Shown here: positions 54,694 through 64,000 of the stretch, in pieces
How the letters are laid out: each line of letters starts with the position of its first letter
Position numbering within the stretch: position 1 is the first letter of the stretch
Source of the DNA: Linepithema humile
Taxonomy: Eukaryota > Arthropoda > Insecta > Hymenoptera > Formicidae
Direction: 5' to 3'
Length of the DNA stretch: 64,000 nt
Assembly (NCBI RefSeq): GCF_040581485.1
Contig: NC_090135.1
Span: 1,302,001-1,366,000 of the forward strand
Notes under the pieces: model-generated
Seen by the model: only the letters and a program-made list of their open reading frames with translations
What the model was told of the DNA's origin: nothing
The model's database searches: none
Program-made: the position numbers and the translations under genes

Positions 54694-57400
54694 CGTGAAC
54701 ACTGACACAAAACCTAAAATTTACGCGTCAAACGCCGTAAGTGAGAGAACATTCATACATGAAATATCTAAAATACAGACAGACGCAATCCCTAGTAACT
54801 TTTGCGGACTTCCGGTGCGGATTACGGATTACGGGTTCTATGTGACGCCGGCCTAAGTCGTTCAAATATAACTGCCAGTCTCCTCGCCGAATACTCGACT
54901 GGTAAAGTACCCGACAACACCATCGACGACGTGTAAGAAACCGTCCGATAGAGACAACATACCCTCTGTGTGATCTTTTTTATAACCTTCTCCATCATTA
55001 ATCTAGCCGCTTTATTTCTATTAAAAGATTCATACCAAACAAGTGCCCCGTATAAGATAACCGAGAGCACCATATTTAGATATAATTTCCTCTTCTTTTT
55101 ATTCGGACCCCCACAATTGGGCATGATCCTTCCAAGAACACCAATAACCCTTCCAACTTTCGCAGAAACCTGTTTGAAATGGTAGGAAAAATTCCAATTG
55201 CCATCCAAAAATATCCCTAGATATTTCAAAGTATCTGAGATCCGTATATCTTTATCCTTGATAAAGATACTCTTGGAAGGACCACACCCCAGCACAGAGG
55301 CCGGAAAAACCATGACCTCTGTTTTGTGAGGCGAAATCTCCAATTTCACGCGCTCAATAGCCTTAATCACTATATTTGCAGAAAACATAGTCCTCTCCCG
55401 GACCACATCGTAATCCTCGCCCGACACCAACAGGATGGTGTCATCCGCATAGCCGAGTACCCAGCAATTCTCCGGGAGGGGTAAATTCAACACAGAATTA
55501 TAACCAATATTCCACAGAGTCGGCCCAAGAACCGAACCCTGTGGAACACCACAAGACATCCGCGAAACGCACCACCATCCGCATTAATATATGTCAAGCT
55601 TCTTTCAGATAAATAACTAGATACCATCCTTTTCAGATACCCAGGGAATTCCATGGAGGTCATGGCATCCCAAATAACGTTCCAGGGCATAGAATTAAAG
55701 GTATTTTTTATATCTAGGCTGACTCTGATAACTATCCTCCCCATATTAATTTCCCCTGAAACTATTTCACGTAATCTTAAAATTGCATCAATAGTAGATT
55801 TTCCCTTTCTAAATCCAAATTGATTATTTAAAAGAGATCCAGTTAAAGCTAAATGATCATGAATTCTATTTACTATAATTCTTTCGAAAAGTTTCGACGA
55901 TTCGTCTAGGAGACAAATCGGTCTATACGTGCCGGGATCTAGCCTCGGACCATCCTTCTTCTTTAATAAAACTAATCTGGCTTTCTTCCAAGATCTAGGG
56001 AATTTTCCTTCCTTTAAGCATGTGTTAAAACACGATAACCAAACCTCCATAAAGCTCCCCGCGCATCCCGAGAGAATACCCCCCAGAATCCCGTCTGGAC
56101 CCGGTGCCTTTTTGCATCCGCGTATTTTTTTAAAGGCCTCCTTTATCTCCACTTCTCTAATCATTATATCATCGTTCCACAGGGGCGTATACTCAACCTG
56201 TTCACCAGAATCATCCTCCCCCACCGGAAACAAGGAGCGAACAATTCCGACTACATTTTCAGGTGGAAGCGTTTCGCAAACTGTATGTGAAGCAGGCCTA
56301 AGCTTCTTAAAAACCAATTTATATGGAAGACCCCAAGGATCCTCGTTTAGATCTCCAAGAAGTTCATCCCACGCTTTAGATTTAGCCCTCCTGATACCGA
56401 TTCTATAATGCCAAAGAGCAGTACGATATTCCCTATATTTAGTAATAGTATCTCCATTCAATCTTTTCCTAGTTCTAGAAAGTGTCCTCCTAGCTGCTAC
56501 CACAGCTCTCCTAAGAGTGTCAAGTTCACTATTCCACCAATAAGCGGAATCGCGAAAACGGCCACTATTCCTAGGCATGGATAAATTACAGATTTCTTTA
56601 AATGCTCTATTCAGCCAATCAACAATATGTTCAGATGTTCCCAAAGCCGACTCATTATAGTCCCATGCTTTCCTAGCCGCTGCCATTTTAAAAGATTCCA
56701 CATCTAACTTCTTGTAATTCCACTTAGGAAAGCTGTACCCAATGGCCAATGACTTCTTTCTAGCTAGATTCGACTTTAACTCAATACTGATAAGTCTATG
56801 GTCCGAGAGAGTAACCGTGTTCTTCTCAACCACGCATTTTACAATTAAGTTTTTTGCTTTAGAATTACAGATAACTAAATCTACCACAGATTCCCCGCGA
56901 TATCGAATACATGTTGTAGTAAAAGTATCGTTTACAACAGTAAGATTTAGATGATCCATCCAATCATGAAGAAGAACGCCTCTTTTGTTCGTACATTTCT
57001 TATCCCATGAACTATGACGCGCATTAAAATCCCCCAGTATAAAAAGTGGGGAATTTTTATATTTCAGAATAACCATATATAAATTCTCCAAAATTATATT
57101 GTAAGAAGGTAGCGATATATTAAGAGAAATATAACAACTAAAGATAATAACCTCATTCCATCTAATAACACAATAACCACGGCCCTTCTCCAATTGTAAC
57201 ATTGGAGAAAATATGTTTTTATTCCTACGCCACCAGATGGCAGCCTTAGGCGGAACTAGATCATCCTTAACCCACCTATCATCTTCGGGCACAGAATGCG
57301 GCTCACTCAACACAGCGAGGCCAGCATTTCTCTCCTCCATCAGGTGTCCTAAATTGTCTTGTGCTTGTTTTGAAAGATTAACATTGCATTGTAAAATTAA

Positions 57401-57405
57401 CATTA
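57401..57405 (-). promoter_or_regulatory. TAATG stop-start overlap between ORF1 and ORF2, unit D
   Basis: ORF1 ends ...VDHIE then TAA, and ORF2 begins ATG sharing the final A. This is identical in arrangement to unit C. Confidence 0.85.
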
Positions 57406-59552
57406 TTCAATATGATCTACACATTCCATAACTTCAACGGGAGACCCCGTCGTGCTCCGAGGCCTCCAAACCTCAGAATTCTTAGAAGTAGAGGGAAGGT
57501 AATTATCACTCTTCGCATTATCTTTATTTACAGTTCTCAAGAATGTTTCAATTTTTTTAGGTGGCACCGGCTTACAAATCGCGCTGCCCACCATATGATC
57601 CGCCTTAAGACCCCTTTCCAGACAGACAGGGCACACAATTTTATTCCTGCAATCCTGCGCCTTGTGATCTGCTTGACCGCATTTATAACAGTCAAACCTT
57701 CTTACAGCTGTGCTTGGACATCTTTGAACGGTATGGCCAACAGCGAGGTATCGGAAACACTGCATAGGTCTAGATTTCAAGGCCTCTACTTCAATCGTGG
57801 ACCATCCAATTGAAATCTTTCCCTTCTCCAAAATTTTTACAGCAGCCGCAACCGGACATTGAAAGAAGATAACACCGAGGCCTCCACGTACATGCCGGAG
57901 TGCACCGCAGGTAATATTATCAATATCACAACAACCCAGCTTCGAAATAACCTCTTTAATCTCCCTTGCAGTAACTGAATCATCAATACCCGATAATCGG
58001 AGTTGCGATCTTTTTACCGGTCTACGAAAACTAATACCTTTAACGTTAAAAAATAATTCCCTCAGTTTTTTACACAATAAATCTGCTTTCATGTCCGCTT
58101 CTTCACCAGGTATTTCAATGAGGACACCCCCATTCGCAGACCGCTTAATCCGTGTACCGACAATATTAAGCTCCGCAAGAGAGATTCGTTCCCGCGCTTT
58201 ACTCAAGACATCTGAGTATGTGAGATCACACTCGTCTAATAAAATAGACACCGCAGCTGTGTCAGGTATTTTTCTCTTTAAGTTAGATAAAAGCTCTCTA
58301 TTTGAATTCCCGATCTTACGATTTTTTCCTATATTTGTAGGTCTGGAATTTGTGTCATCCGCTGAAGACAGCTTTTTGACAGGAGTTAAATCCCTTCCAA
58401 CACCTCCATTCGCACCTCTCTTATTCCTACGAACCGTCGTCCACGCATTTTCATTTTGATTAACCGGAATTTATGAAACATGATCACTCTCACTAAAGTC
58501 AATAACATTATTAAGAAAATCCATATTTTCCAGTTCATCATCAAGAGCATTGTATGAGGATTCAGTTATTTTTCTTTTCTCATTTATAACCTCATTATCT
58601 TGCGAAGTTAAAGAATCCTCACTATGTTCCAAATTTACAGATTTCAATTCTTTAGATTTAACTTTATTTTTCTTTTTCTTTTTGTTCTTTTTTTCACTCG
58701 ATTCATTAGTAACTTGACGGTCCATAGGTTTGAGAAAGGTACTCTCTTTCCAAGAAATTTTATCACTAGTACTAACCTTATTTTTCAGTAGTGAAGACGA
58801 AGCAGGATGATCTCTCACAGCACTCCGAGCCGTTCCAAAAAACGCCTCCTTCATCTGTCTCATTTCATGTATCATCTGGGTCATCCCGTCTCCAAGCCTA
58901 TCCAGAGAATTGATAATAGCCAAATCCAGGCTTACTCTGTAAGTCACTACTCACTCCGCCCCTGCACTCAGCACTAACTGGAATTTCACAAGAAACTTTT
59001 TTTCTTCTCAGGTCTCTAGTTCCACCAGAAGAAGTAGAAGCCAACACCGGCGGATCAACATTCTTCGTATTAGCATCAAAGTCCACTGGTAAGTCCCTCT
59101 CATCTATATCAAATTCAGCCTTTATACGCTCCCTCCTTTTGACCTCTTTAAGTTCCACTTCTAGAGCATCAGCCCGGCATCTATTTTCCATTGCTGATTT
59201 CTCTATCTCACCAAACCTCGATTTCCAATAGTCCGGATCCTCTATCGACGATGCCTTAATCGACAATAAGGTACTGGCCCTGCGTATAACTTCCAAGAAA
59301 ACCTTAATCTGGTCACTAAGAGATCCATTGATATTAGTAGATTTTCTTCTGATTTCCTCAATTCCGTTAACCATGTCCTTGATTTTATCATTAATAATTG
59401 TCGCATGTTCAAGTTCAAGTCCAGCCATCTCCTCATCAAGCCTTTTCTTGTTATTAACTGAGAAGCGAGAACCATACCTTTCTTCTTCATTTTCCTCGCT
59501 AGGTGGAGAACCTCTCTTTTTCCTCTTTCTTCCAGCTAATTTATCAGGAGTA

Positions 59553-60835
59553 CAAATTAGTTCGGTCCGTTTTTTTGTGTTCAAAAATGCATTTATTTCA
59601 AAACAAAATGAATGAACAGATTAATTAAAGTATTGTCCATCGCTGGCTACTACTTTTTCCCATCTCTCAACCAATTTTCGAATTCCATCTCGAAAAAATG
59701 ACTCGTCTTTGGAGGCGATCCAAGTTTGGAGCCAATTTTCGATTTCTGCGAAAGAAGTGAACCGGTGACCTGCCAAATCGTGCTGCATCTTTTGGAACAA
59801 CCAGTAATCAGAAGGAGCAATGTCCGGAGAATACGGCGGGTGCGGTAAAACATCCCATTTGAGCGTTTCCAAATATTTTTTTACGACTTTTGCGACATGA
59901 GGCCGAGCGTTGTCATGAAGAAGAATAACTTTATCATGTCTTTGCTCGTATTCCGGCCGTTTTTCTCGCAATGCACGGCTCAAACGAACCAATTGAAGCC
60001 GATACCGATCGCCCGTAATGAAATCGCCAGGTTTCAGCAGCTCATAGTAAACAACACCCTTTTGGTCCCACCAGATACAGAGCATGATCTTCGAACCATG
60101 AATGTTCGGCTTTGGTGTTGATGTTGAGGTCGATGGCAACGATTGACCGGGCTTAGCGCAGTATTTTTTCCTCTTGGGGTTGTCGTAGAATATCCACTTC
60201 TCATCTCCAGTCACAATCCGATGCAAAAAATCTTTTCTTTGTTGCCTTTGAATTAGCAGCTCGCAAGTGAAAAATCGCCTTTCAACGTCTCTTGGTTTGA
60301 GTTCATAAGGCACCCAATTTCCTAGTTTTTGTATCATTCCCATGGCTCTCAATCGTACAGAAACGGCTTGTTGAGTTACTCCCAATGATCCTGCAAGCTT
60401 CTCTTGCGTTTGACTCTGATCTTCTTCGAGTAATGCCTCTAATTCTTTGTCTTCGAATTTTTTTGGCTGTCCAGAGCGAGGCTTGTCTTCAACGCTGAAA
60501 TCTCCATCCTTGAAACGTCGAAACCATTCCCTACATGATGTATCAGTTGGAGCAGTGTCACCATAAACTTTGACAAGCATTCGATGGGCTTCAGCTGCAC
60601 TTTTCTTCCAATTAAAGCAGAAAATTAAAACCTCCCGCAAATGCTGCTTGGTTAGCACAAAATTCGACATTTTGAACACAGTAAAAATCAAAGTTTTTGT
60701 ATGAAACTCAAAGCGATATAAACTAAATATTATTAGCAGATGTCTAACCTCTCTGAAACCGCCAAAATCTGCTGTTACTATGAACCATTCACAACAGCCA
60801 GAGCTATCTTTTGAAAAACGGACCGAACTAATTTG
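59553..60835. mobile_element. Mariner transposon (mauritiana/Mos1-like), intact
   Basis: Ends CAAATTAGTTCGGTCCGTTT and complement lie inside TA duplications (59551-59552, 60836-60837). At 1283 bp it is the size of Mos1-type mariners. The target was a palindrome, ATCAGGAG-TA-CTCCTGAT. Confidence 0.96.
59621..60670 (-). CDS. Mariner transposase, DD34D, full length
   Basis: ATG is at 60668-60670; the frame is open upstream but MSNFVLTKQHLREVLIFCF is the family start. Paired helix-turn-helix regions fill the N-terminal third (AAEAHRMLVKVYG; LGVTQQAVSVRLRAMG). The catalytic aspartates are in VTGDEKWIFYDN, LLHDNARPHVA and SPDIAPSDYWLF, giving the mariner DD34D pattern. The linker WVPYEL corresponds to the WVPHEL motif of Mos1. 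At 349 residues with no lesion, it could be functional. The mauritiana subfamily includes elements described from ants (Mboumar), but the exact family is not established here. Confidence 0.95.
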   Translation of the reverse strand: MSNFVLTKQHLREVLIFCFNWKKSAAEAHRMLVKVYGDTAPTDTSCREWFRRFKDGDFSVEDKPRSGQPKKFEDKELEALLEEDQSQTQEKLAGSLGVTQQAVSVRLRAMGMIQKLGNWVPYELKPRDVERRFFTCELLIQRQQRKDFLHRIVTGDEKWIFYDNPKRKKYCAKPGQSLPSTSTSTPKPNIHGSKIMLCIWWDQKGVVYYELLKPGDFITGDRYRLQLVRLSRALREKRPEYEQRHDKVILLHDNARPHVAKVVKKYLETLKWDVLPHPPYSPDIAPSDYWLFQKMQHDLAGHRFTSFAEIENWLQTWIASKDESFFRDGIRKLVERWEKVVASDGQYFN

Positions 60836-61259
60836 TACTCCTGATACTAATATTGGTTTTAGTTTTAGTTTTAGATACCTCCAAAGAATCACCGGAAAGG
60901 ATAATCTCCTCCGAGTCTGAATAATCAGCTCTGCAGAACATAGAAGCAGATGGAGGAGGACTCAGCGAGGCGCGAGACATCTCCACATCGTCAGCCACCG
61001 GAATACGGACTCCCCTAAGAGAGCCCGAAACAGAGTTTCTTCTAGGCAATACCGTTATGGCTGTGCCCAGCCTTTCTATACTAGCAATAGCCACTCGGTT
61101 CTCCACGCTTGCCGCAGACGTGGAGGCCAGCCCTTCACATGTTGTCGACCCGTGGGGAACAGGGACAATATCCCCCACTTGCCGTTTCTCGGAATCCGAC
61201 TCCGAGACGTTTATTTCCTTATTCATGTCCATATTCATATTTTATGCCCGGTTTAATTT

Positions 61260-61359
61260 ACAAGAGTTTTCCTTCTCTTGTTGAGACTTAATAAAGTAAT
61301 AGTAATTGTTCTTGGTATTTGTCTCAATTCTATTTATGATAATAGATCCAAGAAACAAT
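61260..61359 (-). promoter_or_regulatory. Unit D 5' leader hairpins
   Basis: The outer stem pairs 61305-61315 (ATTGTTCTTGG) with 61348-61359 (CCAAGAAACAAT, one bulge), 67 nt upstream of the ATG. The inner hairpin pairs 61260-61266 with 61275-61281, loop AAGGAAAA in RNA. Stem bases differ from units A and C on both arms. Confidence 0.6.
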
Positions 61360-64000
61360 GTTCAATCAGCCATCAAATAACAAATCACAATTTCAAACAT
61401 AATTCAATAATCTTTACTTTTTGTTTCAAAAATATCCAAGACAATTCACCAGCAGTCAGATAGAGGATGGAATGAGATCTCTCCTCCAAACACCCAAATT
61501 ATCACACAATTTATTTATTTATTCAATCCCTATTTAAATCATTTATTTGTATATACAAACCTTATAATAGAGCTACTCAAATAAACTCTTATCTTTCACT
61601 CAAAAACTTATTGTTAAATTATATGCCACCCATAGTAGATAATACATAACTTAGTATATCCATAGAATACTATTATTTCATCTATCAGCTAATTACCTTC
61701 TAATAATTATCACTATACAAGACAGTACATTAACAGGTAAGTAAATATATACCAATCAACCTATATAATAATCACTTATTTGACCACATGAGAGCGTTTT
61801 TACCAAACCATAGGAACATTCATATTTCCATAGAAACACAATAAATGACAAGTTCTTTCATGTGACAGAGTATCATTATAGCCAATAAATAATCAATGAT
61901 TATATATATCTATGCACACCAATTACTCATCCATCTACATAAGTTATCAATATCATTCATCATTAAATTCCTCAGTTCCCTACTATTAAAGCAATGTCTA
62001 GTCTACAATCTATTTCAATCTTATATAAGAAATCACAAATATGACGCAAATTATATCATTGCATATTCTCATATATTCATTACAAATTTTCAAACGAAAA
62101 GCTCAAATAAGCACTGTTCCAAATTCATAATCCTTACATTATAATCTCTTTATATCAAGATCCATCATAAAAATAATAATTTTTCATCCATAAAATCATA
62201 TTGTACACCAAATGCACTTTCAATTCAAACATAAACAATTTCATGGAAACCATCCGTTCTATTCACAGTTTATCAAATAATAATAATAATATAAGAACTA
62301 ATAGAGTCACTAAGTTAATCGCTTAAGTAATAATCCCAAATTAATTCATTCACTTGCAATTCATGATCACTATAAATCACAATAATAGCCAGAATGAGAA
62401 TAATAATAATAATAATATATATAGTCTATTATAACATATTATGCTAAGTAGTTTATAATAACATTCACTCATATCATACATCAACAATCCGAATACACTT
62501 AAAAGTCCACACAATAAACATGACTTAATCTTATCTAAGCATGTACAGAGGCGCATCTAAAAGACCACCACTGTTATTCCGTATCCAGTAAATTATTATG
62601 CAAATTCTTCTTATAATCCATGTATAGATCCATCCAATAAAAGATTATCAGTCCAGGGATTATTATATTTCAAACAGGATTGTCCCATCACCGCTGCGAC
62701 AGATCACATATATATGTTAACCTGCAAAAGGAATATATCAATATATTGTATATATCTAGACACAATTCAACTTGCAGTGAGCATTTAAGATAGTAAAATT
62801 AATAAGTTCTCAATATAATAATCATGAAGTTCATCTAGAGTAATCACACAAATCACATATAAGTTTATATCAGCTCAGATTTAATTAATGTATAGCAATT
62901 TCACTATAATATTTAGCATCAAAATCCATCAACTAAAATTGTTCAAATATGGATATAACAATTGTTCAACAGATACAAAAAACAGAGTTCAAAAAACATG
63001 ATTAACATGCCCCCGATGCATATAACCATGCACAACACGAATTCTCGCATCTATCACACCAATAGTGTGTGAACATCATTAATCCATAACTATTAAAACT
63101 AACAAACCGTCCAATCAAATAATTACACAATACAATCAATAATAATATAGAGCAGTGACAGATTTCACTGTCATAAACTTCATTATAGATGCACAATATG
63201 CTGCACCCATGGTGAGCCATAAAGTGCAATACCATAGATGGGCAACCATAAGACTCTTATATTAAAGTCACTAGATTATGCATTAAACAATAAACAGCAA
63301 TAAGCATTAATACTAATAGTTCAAACTTGTGTTATACACACAGGTACAACATAACCTAAAAAATCTATGTGTATATGTTATACTAATTTATAACATTTCA
63401 AGGTCTACATAAGAGAACCTATAAAATCCACTTCGTATTCAGTCCACAAAACTTAATATATTGCCCAAACTATAATAATTTTAGGCACAAACTCAAAATG
63501 TGCAATTAACAATTTGCAACTCAGTACTGTGTGCTTTATATCAATGCACATATAAAAATACACAAGAGGCAGCTAGTATATAAGTATGTCACTTTATAGT
63601 TCAAATTATTTAACTGCAATATGTATAGTTCAATTCAAGAGTATTAATTATCATTTTAATTTATAAAGTACTATCATACAGCTGCACTGAAAGGGTTAAA
63701 TACCGCAACAAAGCGCATAAACTATACGCATTCCAGACAGCCGCAGCACACAGAGCAACCTAGATGTGCGTCTATGGTGTCTCATAAGGCCTCCCCTCAT
63801 ATTGCGTAGTTAAATATCCACCAATTTTACAAAATATACATAAATTGTGTAATAATTATATGCCATCCGTCTCTACGGAGTACATAAGCGCATGCGCTGG
63901 AGATATCCGTACGCAGCACTTTGCTTGCAAAATGCATTAACAAAATACACTTGTGCAAGCAAATGACACACAACCATATGCAGATCGTTATAATAAAGTT
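61360..64000 (-). other. Unit D 5' UTR, incomplete
   Basis: It is AT-rich and alignable in patches with units A and C: CCCCGGACATCAC-type region near 61480, the GGTGAGCCATAAA block at 63211-63223, the TGTTATACACACAGGT block near 63333, and GTCTCTACGGAGTACATAAG near 63869. An (AAT)n run lies near 62400-62415. No ORF is supported. The splice-flanked 29-nt element is degenerate near 61420-61450. Confidence 0.7.
63888..63897. promoter_or_regulatory. GCGCATGCGC palindrome, unit D
   Basis: Same site as in units A and C, again followed by TGGAG. Confidence 0.5.

Larger units (their letters stand above)
49569..54853. mobile_element. PIF/Harbinger DNA transposon 3, intact, long perfect TIRs
   Basis: The inverted repeats begin GGCCGGCGTCACATAGAACC and are identical for about 70 bp. 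TAA flanks them (49566-49568, 54854-54856). A shorter inverted copy of sequence around CCGTAACGTTACG also recurs at 49637-49680 and 49880-49950. Both genes are open. Identity of the long TIRs and open genes indicate a recent insertion. Confidence 0.96.
45328..57403 (-). pseudogene. Unit D ORF2: endonuclease-RT, split by three insertions and a frameshift
   Basis: Pieces in order are 57403-55560 (endonuclease with QCNVNLSKQAQDN, LSEPHS, GDFNARHSSWDKK, SDHRLISIELK, then RT with KAPGPDGILGG and NQFGFRKGKS), 55559-54854 in a shifted frame (VPQGSVLGPTLWN, YADDTILLV), 49568-49434 (FRELLGMRTKLDAFQAW), and 45752-45328. The last piece has GWITFHMAQVLTDHGC and the C-terminal zinc motif CAHCLLGVDNAQHTLEDC. 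A one-base deletion near 55560 moves the frame just before the SCGVPQGS block. The Harbinger and MITE joins are at TAA duplications. Confidence 0.9.
57403..61238 (-). pseudogene. Unit D ORF1: Gag-like protein split by mariner, one frameshift, one stop
   Basis: ATG is at 61236-61238. The N-terminus carries IVPVPHGSTTCEGLAS. The mariner (59553-60835) sits at an exact TA, and the flanking codons remain in phase across it. The charged middle follows, with a frameshift near 58940, then SLDLAIINSLDRLGDGM. A TAA at 58471-58473 interrupts the same frame, after which it continues to ILLDECDLTYSDVL. Zinc knuckles: the first, CFRYLAVGHTVQRC, has lost its second cysteine (tyrosine instead); CYKCGQADHKAQDC and CPVCLERG...C are complete. 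It ends at the TAATG. Confidence 0.9.
44803..64000 (-). mobile_element. Unit D: SART/TRAS-like retrotransposon, 5' end outside the window
   Basis: Poly(A) is at 44803-44817 (as T). In order on the minus strand: 5' UTR (from the right edge to 61239), ORF1 with a mariner insertion, TAATG, ORF2 with two Harbingers and a MITE, and the 3' UTR. Removing these insertions leaves a normal two-ORF element with one frameshift and one stop in ORF1 and one frameshift in ORF2. Confidence 0.9.

Noticed and set aside
1..64000. tRNA, rRNA or conserved host non-coding RNA genes
   Set aside because: I saw no cloverleaf with a B-box (GGTTCGANTCC) or rRNA-like segment while reading both strands.

Overview
This is repeat-rich, AT-rich insect DNA, most likely from an ant or other hymenopteran near a chromosome end. 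I see no host gene. The frame of the window is a head-to-tail array of four non-LTR retrotransposon copies (units A to D), all on the minus strand. Where junctions are well preserved they are poly(A) tracts followed by short TTAGG telomeric remnants (CCTAA on the plus strand, at 19148-19157 and 44789-44802). Three-knuckle Gag-like ORF1, APE-type endonuclease plus RT ORF2, and overlapping TAATG stop-start codons place the complete units in the R1 clade. TAATG coupling is known from the telomere-specific element SART1. Species and family are inferred; no database search was possible.

Layout from left to right. Unit A (1-15049, cut by the window edge) has ORF1, interrupted by an insertion with LTR-type ends (2870-6146), but no sign of ORF2. 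Its very long 5' UTR holds a PIF/Harbinger transposon (9114-12926) and a 426-bp foldback MITE (14290-14715). Unit B (15050-19147) is short, GC-rich and carries only a Gag-like ORF. Unit C (19158-44788) has a full ORF1/ORF2 pair with few lesions. Its 5' UTR is split by two P-superfamily (THAP) transposons, 27921-35374 and 35412-42889, each with a perfect 8-bp target duplication. The first P element contains an apparent solo LTR. The second contains a Tc1-like foldback element and an unidentified GC-rich block. Unit D (44803 to the right edge) has ORF1 interrupted by an intact mariner (59553-60835), and ORF2 broken by two Harbinger elements (45912-49433 and 49569-54853) and a MITE (45753-45908).

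The units share small conserved pieces despite diverged sequence. These are an N-terminal ORF1 motif of the type VPxPxxSSSCEG, 5' leader hairpins just upstream of ORF1 (one with compensatory changes), and a 3' terminal motif followed by a stem-loop beside the poly(A). Gag-only units B and A next to complete units C and D suggest a telomeric arrangement like that of HeT-A with TART in Drosophila, where RT-less copies are mobilised in trans. That is the main candidate for an undescribed system here.

The DNA transposons are largely well bounded. All three Harbingers carry a transposase and an oppositely oriented Myb/MADF-type DNA-binding gene. In the second and third, both genes read without stops. 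Units A and C serve as each other's empty sites, which fixes several insertion boundaries exactly.
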